This document shows positions 1 to 12,800 of a DNA stretch of 64,000 nucleotides, piece by piece. The notes beneath the pieces were generated by a model. That model did not search any database. It worked only from the letters and a program-made list of their open reading frames with translations, and was not told the origin of the DNA. Numbering within the stretch: the stretch's first letter is position 1; each line of letters begins with the position of its first letter. The translations under genes were made by a program, and so were the position numbers. Source of the stretch: Yamagishiella unicocca (lineage: Eukaryota; Chlorophyta; Chlorophyceae; Chlamydomonadales; Volvocaceae); the NCBI GenBank assembly GCA_003116995.1, contig BDSL01000038.1:124001-188000 (forward strand), read 5' to 3'.

Positions 1-60
1 ACGAACCCCTTTGGTTCACCAAAGGCTACCCACCTAGTGCCCACCTAGTGCCTCACGCAC

Positions 61-898
61 CTGCCGTGGCCAGCCATCGTTCCCGGCACATGCCTCGTTG
101 TAGACGCATGGCAGGATATTGGGGCTGCACGAAAGGAGTCAGGAACCGGGAAGTAGCGCGCGCAGACGAATCAGTGAGCGCTAATACCATATCTGGTGGG
201 TGGCATACAGACGTGAGGGTTCCCAGCCGACCATACGATAGTGCTAACAGATGGATGCTTACCGTTACCATACACTAGTGCCAACAGATGAATGCTTACC
301 TTTCTTCCTTCCTACTTCAGTTTGCTCGTAACTAGACACGCCACCACACACGCTTTTCCTCCCTTTGCAGGTTTTGCCGATTCCGTCTTTACCCCACCAC
401 ACATGACCAGCAGACATTGTCCCCGCATGAACGACGCACCTTCGCGGCCCCGAGTGCCAGTAGCCGCTCTTTGGTAGCGTCACCCAGGGGTACCCGAGAA
501 TCGTGCAGGTGGCGTGATCTGGACACTCATCGCACTGTCGCGCGGGACGGGACAGCAAGGGACAGCAAGGGTTAAGGTGGGGTCGATGAACTGGCGGATG
601 GCGGGACAGAAAATGGCGTTGGGGGCGTGCAGGGTTGGGGGCAGGGCCGCCGTTGCCAATGCGGAAGCGACGGCCCTGGCAAGGCCCCCTCCCTCCCATC
701 TCATCCGCTCTACCCACCCGGCCCCCGGGGGATACGGAAGGTGGGTGGCTCTTTGCACCACCAGGCCCGCGACCTCTCCTGCCCACCAGGAGCGCCTACC
801 ATCAGCTTGGAGGGGTGGAGGGAGAAGGTCCCCGGGTCGCAGGGGTAGCACTGCGTGGCGTCCTTGTTGGTCACCTCCCCGTAGATGCATGATCGGAC
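61..898 (-). CDS. Gene A exons 40-42: Cys-rich ephrin-receptor-like (GCC2/GCC3) repeats
   Basis: Exon 898-800 has C.YGEVTNKDATQCYPCDPGTFS, the C-x-x-C-x-x-G-x-x/S spacing of GCC2/GCC3 repeats. Exon 534-440 continues with CDECPDHATC and ends KSGYWHSGPR. Exon 124-61 has ILPCVYNEACAGNDGWPRQ. All three exons match gene B in length (99, 95 and 64 bp) and in Cys positions. In gene B an EGF-like module and the membrane domain follow; for gene A those would be beyond the left edge. Confidence 0.75.
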
Positions 899-3800
899 CT
901 GCGCGCAACACACACCCAGGCCGGGTCGGTTGACAGGGCAGAGCAGTAACCAGGCAAAAACAGGCGCACGGCAATCAGGGGCGAACTGGAGGCAGGATAG
1001 GACTCCTGCCGCACCACGCCTCAGGCAGTGGGGTTCCCGTGGTACGCTATGCGATTGAGTGCGTGCTGTTGTTGTGTGGACAGTGCGGGAAACGTCAGGA
1101 TGTACACGGAGTCGGCTTTACTGCAGAGTAGCCAGAGGTGTCAGCGGTACCGGTGCGGCCCTGGGCGAGCTGTCTGGCGACCCACCGTGACCTCCACGAT
1201 GGCGGGCTCTAAGTCTTGTAGGGTGCGCGGGGCGATGACGGCCACGGAGTAGTTGCCTGATTTGCCCTGGGAACGGCACCAAAGGGGCAGCAACACGCAC
1301 AGGGGGGGCACCTAATAAGGCACCGCCAGGCGAGCTGAAAGACGGTGTAAAGCGTAGGGTACCGTGTGGTGCCATCTGGGGTCACAATAGGAAGGCCAGA
1401 TTCCACAATGCGGCCAGAGGCCCCAATGTGGCCAGATGCCAAAATGCGGCCAGATGCCAAAATGCAGCAGCGAGGGTATAAGCTGAGAGCCAAGGAGCAA
1501 CCCATAAGCCGAAGCGGCGAAACCGGGTAACAAGTTACGGTGACAGGCGAGGGGGTTGGCGGGGCAGGCACAGGGTGGCAGGAGGGGTTAACGAAGGTGG
1601 CCTCCTCCCTGGACGGCCGCACCTGCAGCTTCAAGGTGCTCGTAAAGTTGCCCACACCCCTGGCGGTGCTGATGCTGTTGCCAGCCAGGGCGATGGTGGC
1701 GTTGCTGACCGGCCGCACCTCCACTGTGGTGGTGGCTTCCCGCGTGCCGTCTGCACTCGCGTGCAAGCAATGGGTCGGGCCGTCTGGTTAGACACTGACA
1801 GGCAGCCAGCGGCAGGCAGCCAACGGCAGGCAGGCAGCCGCAGGCAGCCAGCGGCAGGCAGCCAGCGGCAGGCAGCCAGTGGAAGGCAGCCAGCGGCAGG
1901 CAGCAAAACCAAGACCAAATCCATCCTGACCCACCTATGATGAGCTGGCCGTGGAAGTCCCGCATCGTGGCGATGATATTTAGAGGGTCGTTAGAGCGGT
2001 AGCGCGGCATGTGTGATGGCGTGGAGAGAGCCACAGTGTAGGCGATGGTCGCCGTCGTGTCCCCATACAGCGCCCGGTTCCTAGCCCAGGTGTTATTGCA
2101 TGCAGTGTGGAGGTCATCCCAGGAAGTGGGCTCGCTGTCGCCGGGACAAGTGACCACGGTAAGGTTGTGGGTGGTGCGGAAGAAGGCGCCACCACCACCG
2201 CCCGTGGCCACGTTATCCAAGAAGATGTTGTCGGAAAGGATAGCGGGCCCGCAGCCCGTCTCGCCGGTCAGGCAGCGCTGCTGCAAAAAGATGCCGCCGC
2301 CGGACATGGCGATGTTGTTGGTGAAGCGGACGCCCCGCAGGTAGAAGCTGCGGCGCAGATGGATGCACAGCGCGCCGCCGCCGCCCTGGCCATCTCTGGC
2401 ACAGCTGGTCTGGTCCACCTTCTCCGCGGTGCCATCCAGCGGCATGCCCACGTTGTCGGCGAAGGTGGTGGTGTCCAGACTGCCCCCCATCTCCACCTGG
2501 GTCAGCACCAGGCCGCCGCCAGAGGGCGCAGTGTTGCGGGTGAAGTTCGTCCTGCACGGGAGTGATTGATCGAGGGGCGGGGCAGCAAAACACCAACACG
2601 CGGTTCACATGAAAGCGTCCCCAAGCATATTCATGGGGGTAGATCTCAAGTAACCACGAGACAGGCGTCCCAAGTGTACGGACTGAGGGCGGGCGCTTTA
2701 TACTAACCGTGCGTAGCGGACAGCGGATGGAGGCGCCCGGTGTCTCTTACCTAAGCGTTGTGAGCTTGTAGCACTGGTAGCACTCCACACCGCCCGCGTG
2801 CGTGGTCCCCACATTATCCGTCACGGCGGTGTCCACCAGCCGCACCTCCAGGTCCTGCGAGCAGCCCAGGCCGCCTCCGTACACTCCCCGGTTGCCGCTG
2901 ATAACGGAGCGCGACAGCTGCAGCACGCCTTGCCGCGAGTGCGCCATGCCGCCGCCCTGGACGCAGGCACACGGCACGTGGTATTAAAGACGTGCACAAG
3001 CAGCTGGTAGACATGCAGGCGGATTTTGATGGTGTACACATCGAACAACAGCTGCAGCTAGAAGTGAAGCAGGTGGCACAAGAGCAGCTAGAGTAGTTCA
3101 AAACCTTGGACGCCCCTAAACGACAACGCAGAACCTCGGAGTTCCTCTTACACCAACCCACCGCGCCCATGGTGGCCGTGTTGCCCTCCAGCCGCAGCCC
3201 ATCCGCTGCTACTGCGAGGACTCCCTCGAAGCTCACTGCGCCGCCTTTGTCCCTGGCCGTGTTGTTGACGAAGTGCGTGTTGCCGAAGGTTACCTTCCCC
3301 AGTGCACCAGACATGAACAGGGCGCCGCCACCCCACATCGCCTACACGTGTCAGCGTCGGCGTGGTGCGGCGTTGCACGGGAACAGATGGAAAGGCGTGA
3401 CGGTGAGGCTCACTGGTTCCGGAGACAAGGCTGCAAGGCCAGTACACACGCAAGCCTCACACCGCTCAGAGGTGGAACGCCGGCCTTGCACAGTTGCTAA
3501 AACGCGTAATGAGCTGACGAACCCGACCCTTCCCCAATTCCCCAAAGCTAGCTATAATTCCCCCCAGTAACGACCGTCCGGAGCGTACCCTGTTGCTCCA
3601 GAAGCGCGTGTTGGTGAAGTTGATGTTGCGGGCGCCCGTCTGCACCAGGTACATGCTGCCGCCGTCGCCACCAGCGTTCCCCGAGAAGTTGGTGTTGAGC
3701 ACGTGGAGATCGCAGCCGTCGGCTGCCTCCCCGGAAATGGCTCCACCGCTGACGAGGCCAGTGCCCGCACGGCCGTTGCGGATGAAGACGCTACCCACGA

Positions 3801-6800
3801 TCGACCCCAAGCAGGAGCCGGGGCCGCTGAGGTAGATGGCGCCGCCCTTGGTGCTGCCGTCGCTGCGAGCCGGGAGTGAGCCGAGGGCGGGGAGGGCGTT
3901 GTAAGTGGGAACGGCAGGGCGAAGGCAAGCGGAAGGGTGCCGGCAGGAAAGTAGATGGGAGAGCGACCGGACGTTTACGGTAGCAGCGCCTCACCCGTTG
4001 CCGTTGTTCACAAACGCGGACATGGTGATCTCGGTGATCGAGCCCCGGGAAGACACGTAGATGGCCGACCCAGCACCCCAGAGCAGTGCGTCGGAGGCGC
4101 TGTTGGTGCCAGTCGCGTCGGCGGCTGACGACGGCGAGGGGCCCGCGCCGAGTGGCGATGTGTAGGTGTTGTTGACGAACAGGGTGCCTTTAATGGAGAC
4201 CCGGCCTCCCGACATGACTACGATTGCTGGTCGGTCGATGGTGTCCCGAAAGACGCAATTAACTGCGGGGCGATTGTAAGGGAGGAGAACGGACGCGAAA
4301 AGCTGGAAAGGTGTATGGGGGATGATAAAGAGTAAGACATGATGGAGACTGGGGGACTGGGGGCTGTTGATGTTGAGTAGCGATTGTGACAGAATCGGCA
4401 GAACGTGATATTGCGAGTGCAGGACGCGGGTAAAGCTGGCGGGCGAAGATTTGGGCACGCTGGCTGCAGCTGATGGTGGCGAGCAAGGGCACCCTCTTCC
4501 ACGGCAGCGGGCTGGCGCAACTGAATGAACCGCCCTAAACACCTACCGAACGACACAACGACGGATGTCCCCGGGTTGTTGACGATCACCTGGCAGCCAA
4601 TGAACTCCATGTTGACGAAATTGGGCGCCGCCTGCGTCAGGATTGCCAGTTTAAGAAGTGGACAGGGTTGCTTGCGGAACATTGAGAAGGAAAAGTACGG
4701 CTCGCAGTGCAAGTGCGATAGTAATCGAAATCAGGAAGAATGGCCCCGCCCATCCCTTCACTCCCCAAAGCAGCAGACTGCCGTGCAGACGACGCGCCTC
4801 GTCGCCTACCTGCAGCACCCAGGTGCTTCCGGGAGTGCACTGGACTCGGGTGCGGCTGATGGCCATCCACGCAGTTATGTTGACCTCAGTGGGAGCTTCG
4901 GATGCGGAGGAGGCCCCGCTGGCAGGCGCGGCCTGCAGGGATTGCAGGCGAGGCGGCGTAATGTGCTAGCGGGGGCGAAACCGTAAAAAACAGCTGTGAG
5001 TAGTTATTCGGCACAGGAATACAATGACAGCTAGATGACATCGCGATTAGCAGGGGTCAAGCACTTGGCGGCGCTCGTGTGTTGGGGCGTTTGTTGACAA
5101 GTGCCCCGTCACTGAGTCGCACGGAGCCTTCGCTGGCCGCTGGAAGGAAGCCACCTGGGCAAGACGTGCGAAGCACAACCAAGACTGCAAACTGCCTGGG
5201 TGCGTGCTTCATGTCCATGCTGACCCCGGCACTCACCTGAAGCACGCGCCGCACTGCCTCCAGGGCTTCATGGGTGGCTTCATTGCTTGCCCTTATCACT
5301 TCGGGGTCCGACGTGAAAACCAAGTGCTCGGACCGGCCCTGCACCACCAAGGGGGATCAGCAAGCCGAAATCAGGGCGACGGAACTGAACGGGCCATCGA
5401 CGCACGGAGACAGACGCCACGGGGGTGGCCACTCGCCCAATCCTGTGTCGCCACGTGCCCAGTCCCACACCCATGCTGCGACCCGGAGACCCCTCTCTCC
5501 CACCCCTGGGGGCTCTATACAAACGCCTATGTTCCCAACCCTGCACGCGTACATAGCTAACATACCTGCAACGCCACATCCAGCTCGCTTTGAGGAAGCA
5601 GCAACCTGGACCTCGACCTCACAGACAGGAGGTGGGGACCCAGGTTTGTGGCGAGGGCACCACAGCCATCGGCCCCGCAACCAAACCCGTCTTCCTGCCC
5701 GTCCCTGTCCTGGAGGGCAGTGCGCCGTGCTGCCGCCTTAGGTGAGGGCGGCATGGAGGCGCCTCGGCTGCCTCGCTGCATGACTTTGCCGTGGAAGACC
5801 ACCGCCGCGTCGACGGTGACGGTGCCCGTAATGGCGAGGTCCTTGTCCTGTAGTTAGCAGTGGCACGTGCGTGAGGCGACGGTTGACGGTTAAGGTGTAA
5901 CAGGAGGAGGAGGCGTTGGCAGTTGGAAACGCATGGGTCAATGCTGCGGTCATTGAGATCGTCCTACTTCTAGTGTGTGATGTGGAGGGGCGCGAGCGTA
6001 GGGGTCAGGCAGGTGGTGCTGCTGGGCGTGCTAACCTCGGGCAGCATGAGCAGATCTCCGTCGTACATCTTGTCGATGAAGACCTCCAGCATGGCGCCCG
6101 TGATTGGAAGTGAGGCAACATCGTCGCTGCTGCCTGACCCCAGCCTGGCACTGATAGGCATCGGGACGAAGATAACTCCCTGCGCAGCAAGAAGAGCAGA
6201 TGTTATTACGGTTGCCAGCGGGCCCAATCCAAAAGAGCCGCAACGATTGCCTCCAACAAATGCCAACGACCCAAATGTAGCACATCACCTGCGGCACTGC
6301 ACTTACGTCATTGTTCACCGTCACCAGCTGAGATCGTTTCCTGCTGACCCCCATGCCTTGCGCTATGGCAGTGGGCGCCGACTTCTTGCCCAAGACGGTC
6401 TCGTCGCCGTCAATGTGCGTCCACACAGCGTCAACGCCCAGCTGCAAGTCGATGTAGTACACTTTCGTGTCGTACGGCCATAGCTGGACTTCAGCGTCGT
6501 ACGTGTACCCGCCGGTCAGGAAGACCGCCGTGCCCTCTGCCTTCATATTGTGTCGCAAACGTTTGCCTGGGCTGTCGCCACCCCCCGTCATTTGCATCCA
6601 CCTAAACGAGGGGGAGTAGAAGTAACCCGACTGTAGCCTGGCTGCCAATGCAAACGACGGCATTTTGGTACACGCAACTTGAGAATAGCATTGAAACAAA
6701 AAAGGCTGATCCACTCCAACGTGTGTAGCGCGTACTGTGTTGCAGTGCATGCAGCACGTGTGCTTAACCGGACACGCACCTTCGGTATTGGAGATCGAAG

Positions 6801-9800
6801 GCCCACAAATCTCCCAGCAGTTCCGTCTCAATGTCAATGGCATCCAGCTTGTGATTCTACAAGAGGCACGGGCGGTAGCAGTCAGCCATAATTTCAAGCA
6901 CCGCAGCGGGCACGGAGGGATCGCGGAGTGAGGGCAATAGACCGATGCTGCTGCTGCTGCGCCTGCCATCAAGCCCAATCGTCTGGGGCCCCCCAGCAGC
7001 TCACCGTCACGCCTCCGTGCACCAGCAACAAACCCAGGCTGCCGAGGCCCAGCCAGCTGGACAGGCTCCTAGTGTCCACGAAACAGCTAGCGTGCCTGCA
7101 ACGTAAACGTTGGGGAGACAAGCAGGGCCCCCTGGCGGTTGCACATTTGGCATGAGGCTGGAGTGCAATGGGCATTCAATAACATCATTGCAATCTCCTA
7201 CTTCCACGATCCCGAGGCACCGAAATATCGGCATGTACTACAGAGGCTCTCAACTGCTACAGATGGGAAGCGCCACACGCAAAAACCTGTTCGTATGCGA
7301 TAGGGGTAGTGAGCGAGCTCACCACATGCGCCCCTGGGGCAGCGCCGCCTCGTCCAGTCCGTGGTCCGGAGCCAGCTGCAGCTCGTAGCTCCGCAAAAGA
7401 TTTGGAGCGCCATCGACCGAAAACGGATAAGGGTTGACGGGCACGGCTGTCGGAGGTGACGGCTGCGGGGATGGCCTCCTGGTGTTGTTGCTGCAGATCG
7501 AAAGCCGCATGTCACGGAAGTAGTCGTCGGTGGTGTTGGCTGCCGCCACCCACGTGGAGTGCTGGCCGAACCCCCCCATCCCTCGAATGCTCCTGTCAGC
7601 CTCTAGGTTGTAAAGCTCAAATCGAGGACAGCGTTGTGGCTCAGCATCACTGCAGTTTAACTGCGGGGGCGGTGTTGACAGTGGCGAAGTCGTTCAAGAC
7701 GCGCGCGCGCAAATGGTGTCGGATGTGAGGGGCCAAAGCACAGATTTTTCACGAGAACCAAGTACATGTCACTCTCAACCAAGGATTGACAACACCTGTT
7801 GGGGATGCTGGTTTCACGCTCGCAGCTTCGTATAACAACAAACAGCTGGAGCCTTAACGAGCGAGTTAAGGCGGTTGATTGGCTTACCGGTGCGTGCAGG
7901 TCCTCATCTGCCGTCCAGCCACCGCCTGAACTGAAGAAATACACGTCATAGACGTCATTAGGCAGTATGAGCCAATACACATCGGTCGCAGTGTAGTACT
8001 CGTCCGTCAGTTCGCCAGCCGCGGGCGGCTCCAAGGCTGAGGTGACGTTCGGTGGCCAGGCCCAATGCGTGTTATTTCCCGCGCAGCACGGCCCGCTTTT
8101 TACATCATCATCTGTAAGGGCAATAGCGGATGTCGTATTCACGTCCAAGCGGCCGTACCTCATCTTCATCGCATCTCATGGCCACGCACCGCGATCACGC
8201 ACACTAAGCATAGCGGGCGCGGTGTTTTCCGTTAGGAATACGAAACGTCACAGTGTCGTCACCGATTTCCATGAGGCCGCCGCGGACGCCAAGAGACCGG
8301 GGCTCCGAGGTGCAGGCAGGTCGTCGGAGGATCGGTCCATCCTCGAAGGCGGAGGCGGCTGCTACCGCCATGTATTTGTGTTTAAGGGGAACTGCTGCTG
8401 TGCTCCGCAAGACAGAGCAAGGGGAAGCAAGGGGCCGTTGTGTGCGTGCTCGCTTTGATGTACCACCTCCAATACGGCAGTAACCATCTGACTCGCACGT
8501 GTACTCACTCGAGAGCGTACTGTAGACGAACGTGTCGGTGGTAACGCCGGAGAAGATGACAGACATGTGTCGCGCAAGTTTCATGTCTGAGCCTCGGTAG
8601 ACCTAGACATGTCGAGATGCAGATGGCAACACGCGGCAGGCTTAAGACCACCATGGTATCGCCGCATCATCGCGAAAACTGGCATCATTGCAACGGCGGT
8701 TCCATGAATCCAGTTCCAGGCAAGGGCCAGTAAGCCGTGGCCGTTCACCACGGCTTACTCAACACCACGGCTTTACAGCATACGGCACTAAGCTCTTGGC
8801 TGTGCAGTCTTTGGGGATACTAGCCCACTCAAAGGGCGTCCTATAATTACGCAAACGTTTATTAACTGCGCCTGAACGACGATCATCAGGCGATCGATTG
8901 CCTACCGCGCTCAACCCGCTTACCCGCAGTTGGTAAGTGCCAGCGGACAAGGCCCGAAGCTCGTCCGGACAATCGTAATATGACACATTGTGTTGGGCTT
9001 CTTCAGCAACGCTTGATGACGCCTCAGTGGTAATGCCCATATCTGCAGCTTCCCCTGTCTGCGGGAACACGGCGACCGACTTGCACGAGGGACGACCCTC
9101 GCTGTCGTTAAAGGGGCAGGACGGAAAGCGTGGGGGCGGCAAGCCGCCGCTGGTGCCAGCGCCAGCCGGCTGGGCAGGGATGTACTGCAGGTAGTGCACG
9201 TCGTTGGTGAGGAACGGGACACCTGCGACCATTTCCCCCAACAAGCATGAGCAACCTTAAATCTGCAACACCGGCTCATCACCAGACAAGGCGGCGCCAA
9301 CAGTAGTGGCTGAGGGCTGCAGTCCCCGTCCATGTATGTTTAAAGGAAAACATGCTTACGCTCAGAACCAGTGACGTGCAATGCACGGACGCACTGTCCA
9401 TGGTCACCTCACCTAACATGTAGTTCTCCGCGCTTTTGTTGATAGCCGTCAGCCCACCAAACAGAATGGCGTCGGTGTTTGAGGCGCTCACGTACGGCAG
9501 GTTCGCCAGGGACGCAGCGGCCCTTTCGCCTGCGGAGGGAGCAACACATTGCCCTCAGGCGCTGGTGCCTGTCGGCGGAGCAGCGTGGTGCATAAAGTGC
9601 CTGCCAAAGGCTCACCCGGAGAGTGAAGATTAGAACCATTTACGTTATGCAACGCATCGATATACACGGCAGAGCCTGTTGATGCACCTGCACGCGGTTG
9701 ATTGGGAACTCAATTGGTCAGAAAGCCGTCCAGACCCATGCCATTCATGGTCATTCACGTGGGTGCTGCAGAACTGAATCGCTGCTTGCGCCCCCCCGCA

Positions 9801-12800
9801 GCCACGCAGAAAAGCTTACGCGACACGTGCTGCGGCCTTGCGTCGACAAGCGGTAGCGTAGCCAGTTCCGATGCGCTCTGCCAGAGCACAGCATATGCGG
9901 TGCCGAATACCGTGGGCACCGAACCGTCATCTCTGCCCGTCCCGCTGACGTCGTGCCACGAGGTGCCGCTTGCGCCTCCTGCTGCCTTTTCGGAACTGTC
10001 ACGCTCGGCTGCCTTGGCAGCTATCGCAAGGCTAGTCCGATTGCCCCAGGCGCTCGTGTCCGGAGTGCCCGAACCGCGTCCATCCGTGGTCGCGCCGAGT
10101 CTCCGCGCTCGGCGCCTGTGGCGTGTTGCAGCCCTCTGAGGTTTCTCCCCAGCGTTGGGTCGGGTGCGGCCTCGCCCCTGTACGACGGTACCGGTTGTAT
10201 GACAGACGTGAATGGCACGCTGCTGAAGCACGCGGCGTTGCGAACTCGCAAACCCAGCAGGTCAAAGGAATCACCAGTCGGCCCCTAGACAGGCGCCCAC
10301 TTTGCGGTTTTCTCAAGTGGGACAGGAATTTGTTGGGCATAAGGACGAAACGCCAATGTAAACTAATATGTATCTACATTATAAGGACACATGTGTCTAC
10401 TGGCTTGGATTGAAAGCATGCAGCACCCAAGCCGAATGATGGGGTGGCTGTAAGGCGGGCTTTGTGTCATTGATGCTCGGGAGCTCGATTATGCAACCCA
10501 GCCCATATTGGCGCAACGGTTGGAGGTTACCTTTTGAACGTGCTTGCTGTCACTGGCGCTTGTTCCCCATAGGCGCTTGTACAACTTCGAGCCGCCAGTA
10601 ACCGTGAAGCTGTGCGACCCTGATCCGCGGTCCGATTGCCTTCCTGCTGCGATGATGCTGTCAACTTGATCGCCACTGCTTTGGACTTTGCTGTCGTTGT
10701 CGTCAATTCCATCGCCGTACCCAGCGTTCCATCGAAATTCGTCTGCGGTTTCGGTCCTATCGCCAGCTACCTGCAACGACGGGTAGGAGTGTCAGTTAGC
10801 TGCATCGGTTATAGTTGTCTGCTGGAAAGAGCTATCCGGCCCGCACCGGCACACCGGGCCAAGAAACGGGAACACGCTGGACTCTCGGCGGGAAGCGGTC
10901 CACACCGCATATCAGCAGGCAACCAAAGCACCTGGCAGCATCCGCGGACCACATACGGCTATTACCCTATTGCCGTAAGATGTTGCACTAGGCGACCGTC
11001 TAGCATCGTAGTAGTAGTAGTATTCTGCTCATAGTGGTATTCCGCTCGTTTTATGTGGCGTACCCCGTGTCCGTTTCCTGGAGTGCCAGATGGGTCCGAT
11101 TGAGCCGAGCGGCGCGCAAGAAGACCAGGTGGAGGCGGCGGCAGCCATTTGGGTGGGTTGGGCTCCGACTGCGGATTCGGCGGATAGCTGGGGGGAGATA
11201 GGTCGTCCATGTCTGAAGGTGGTGGCAGGTCCTCATCGTCGTTCGGAACACAAGTGCAGGTGTAGTCCCTGTGGCCATTGGGATGAGCAGGGACGGAGAG
11301 CGCGATGGAGCAAGCTTAAGACCGGACTGAGGATGGAGCCGCTTGTCAACGACAGGGCGTGCAAAGGGGCAGTATGTAACGCTGACATGCCCTCGCCATA
11401 CTGAACAGCGGAGCAGACAAGCGTGCATGCCGAATGAGTACGCATGCTTCCAGCCATTGCCGTGTGTCATTGTCCCCAAGCCCATTGAACTCCACGCTTG
11501 CACATACTGCCAAACGACTTACGGAAGATAGTCCCCGCCTCCATTATAGTCTACGCACAGCAAACCAGGGTAGAAGGGATGGATGTGTTGTGACAAGAAT
11601 TATGTAATCTGGCTCGTTAATGATCGGTTTGCATCCCTCTCTGCTCCTTGCAAGCGTGGCTGTCATTGTGCATGGAGACGGTGTATACATCTAGCAAGTA
11701 GGGCCCATCGACCATCCTTGCACGCGACCGGTCCCAAATTCAGGTACTCGAAATGAGGAAGGCGACGCTGTCGGTCGTATTGAAAACCCACCGTAGTCAT
11801 AATAATCCGAGCCATAAAAGTAATCATAGGAACTGTAGAAGTAGTTATAATAGGAATAATCTGAGCAGTAGAACGTTGAGCTTATCTTGCTCGCCGTGCA
11901 TTGCGCCAGGCTATCCAGTTCCGCACTGTTAATGCTGCCAAGGGTGTCGCAAGTCGAGATGACGTCTCGCATTGATTCCTCAGCTGACGTGAGGCCAGTA
12001 CCTGCGTGGGCACTCACTCAGGGAAGGGGGTTAAGTGGCTCTGGAGCGCGACAGCATGCAATGGTAGCGCACGTCGACGAGCATTTGAGGAAGATTGCGC
12101 AGCTAGGCGGATGCAAGATGCGCAATGAGCCAGAACCTCGAGAGGCGATAGCACCATCAGGATCGCTCGCTTGGTCGTTTTGGAGCTGTACCCTTTGGTG
12201 CTGTACTTCCAACGCAACGCAGGTAGGGCCACGCGCCGTGGGCCCCGCAGTTGCAGTCATTCCCAAGTGAGCAGCGAGCTCACCGCCCGATGCATCTTCA
12301 TCGACCGTGGTGTCGTTGAGGACGTTACCAACCATGCTCATGCCGCCGTACATAAGCAACAACCTTCCGCCTACTTCCTGCTGCTCCACGCCGTTACTCC
12401 ACTGCATGAACAGCAAGGACCGGCAGGGGCATTTATAAAGCGCATGGCGGGGGATCTCTACATGCCGGACTTTTCGAATGTGCTTTTGCCAAGCCCGAAA
12501 TTTAGTTGTTAAGCGTCAAATCAGCAGGCAGGCGAGCGGTCATGTGACACGCCAACAGCTAGTGACTGATCCCTGTACCCAAGGGACAAAACAATCACCG
12601 GAGGCGCACCGTAAAAACTTGGTGGATAGCGGTGTATGCCAGGCCGTCACGTGGCTTAGGAAGCTCGTCGATGGCGTTATTGCCACGCGCCACCGGCAGC
12701 ACCTTGCAGGCGCTTTCCGCCTGGTTCTTGGAGGAGCAGCTGGGTAGCACCTGATGGGGGAGGGCGACAGGGAGGCGGAGCCGCGAGTAGTACAAACGTA

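Noticed and set aside
265..786. Open frame reading through exon 41 of gene A and its introns
   Set aside because: Only the 95-bp part 534-440 matches gene B; the rest has intron features and the donor/acceptor agree with the paralog.
3106..3570. Plus-strand open frames over gene A exons
   Set aside because: They are antisense shadows of conserved minus-strand exons.
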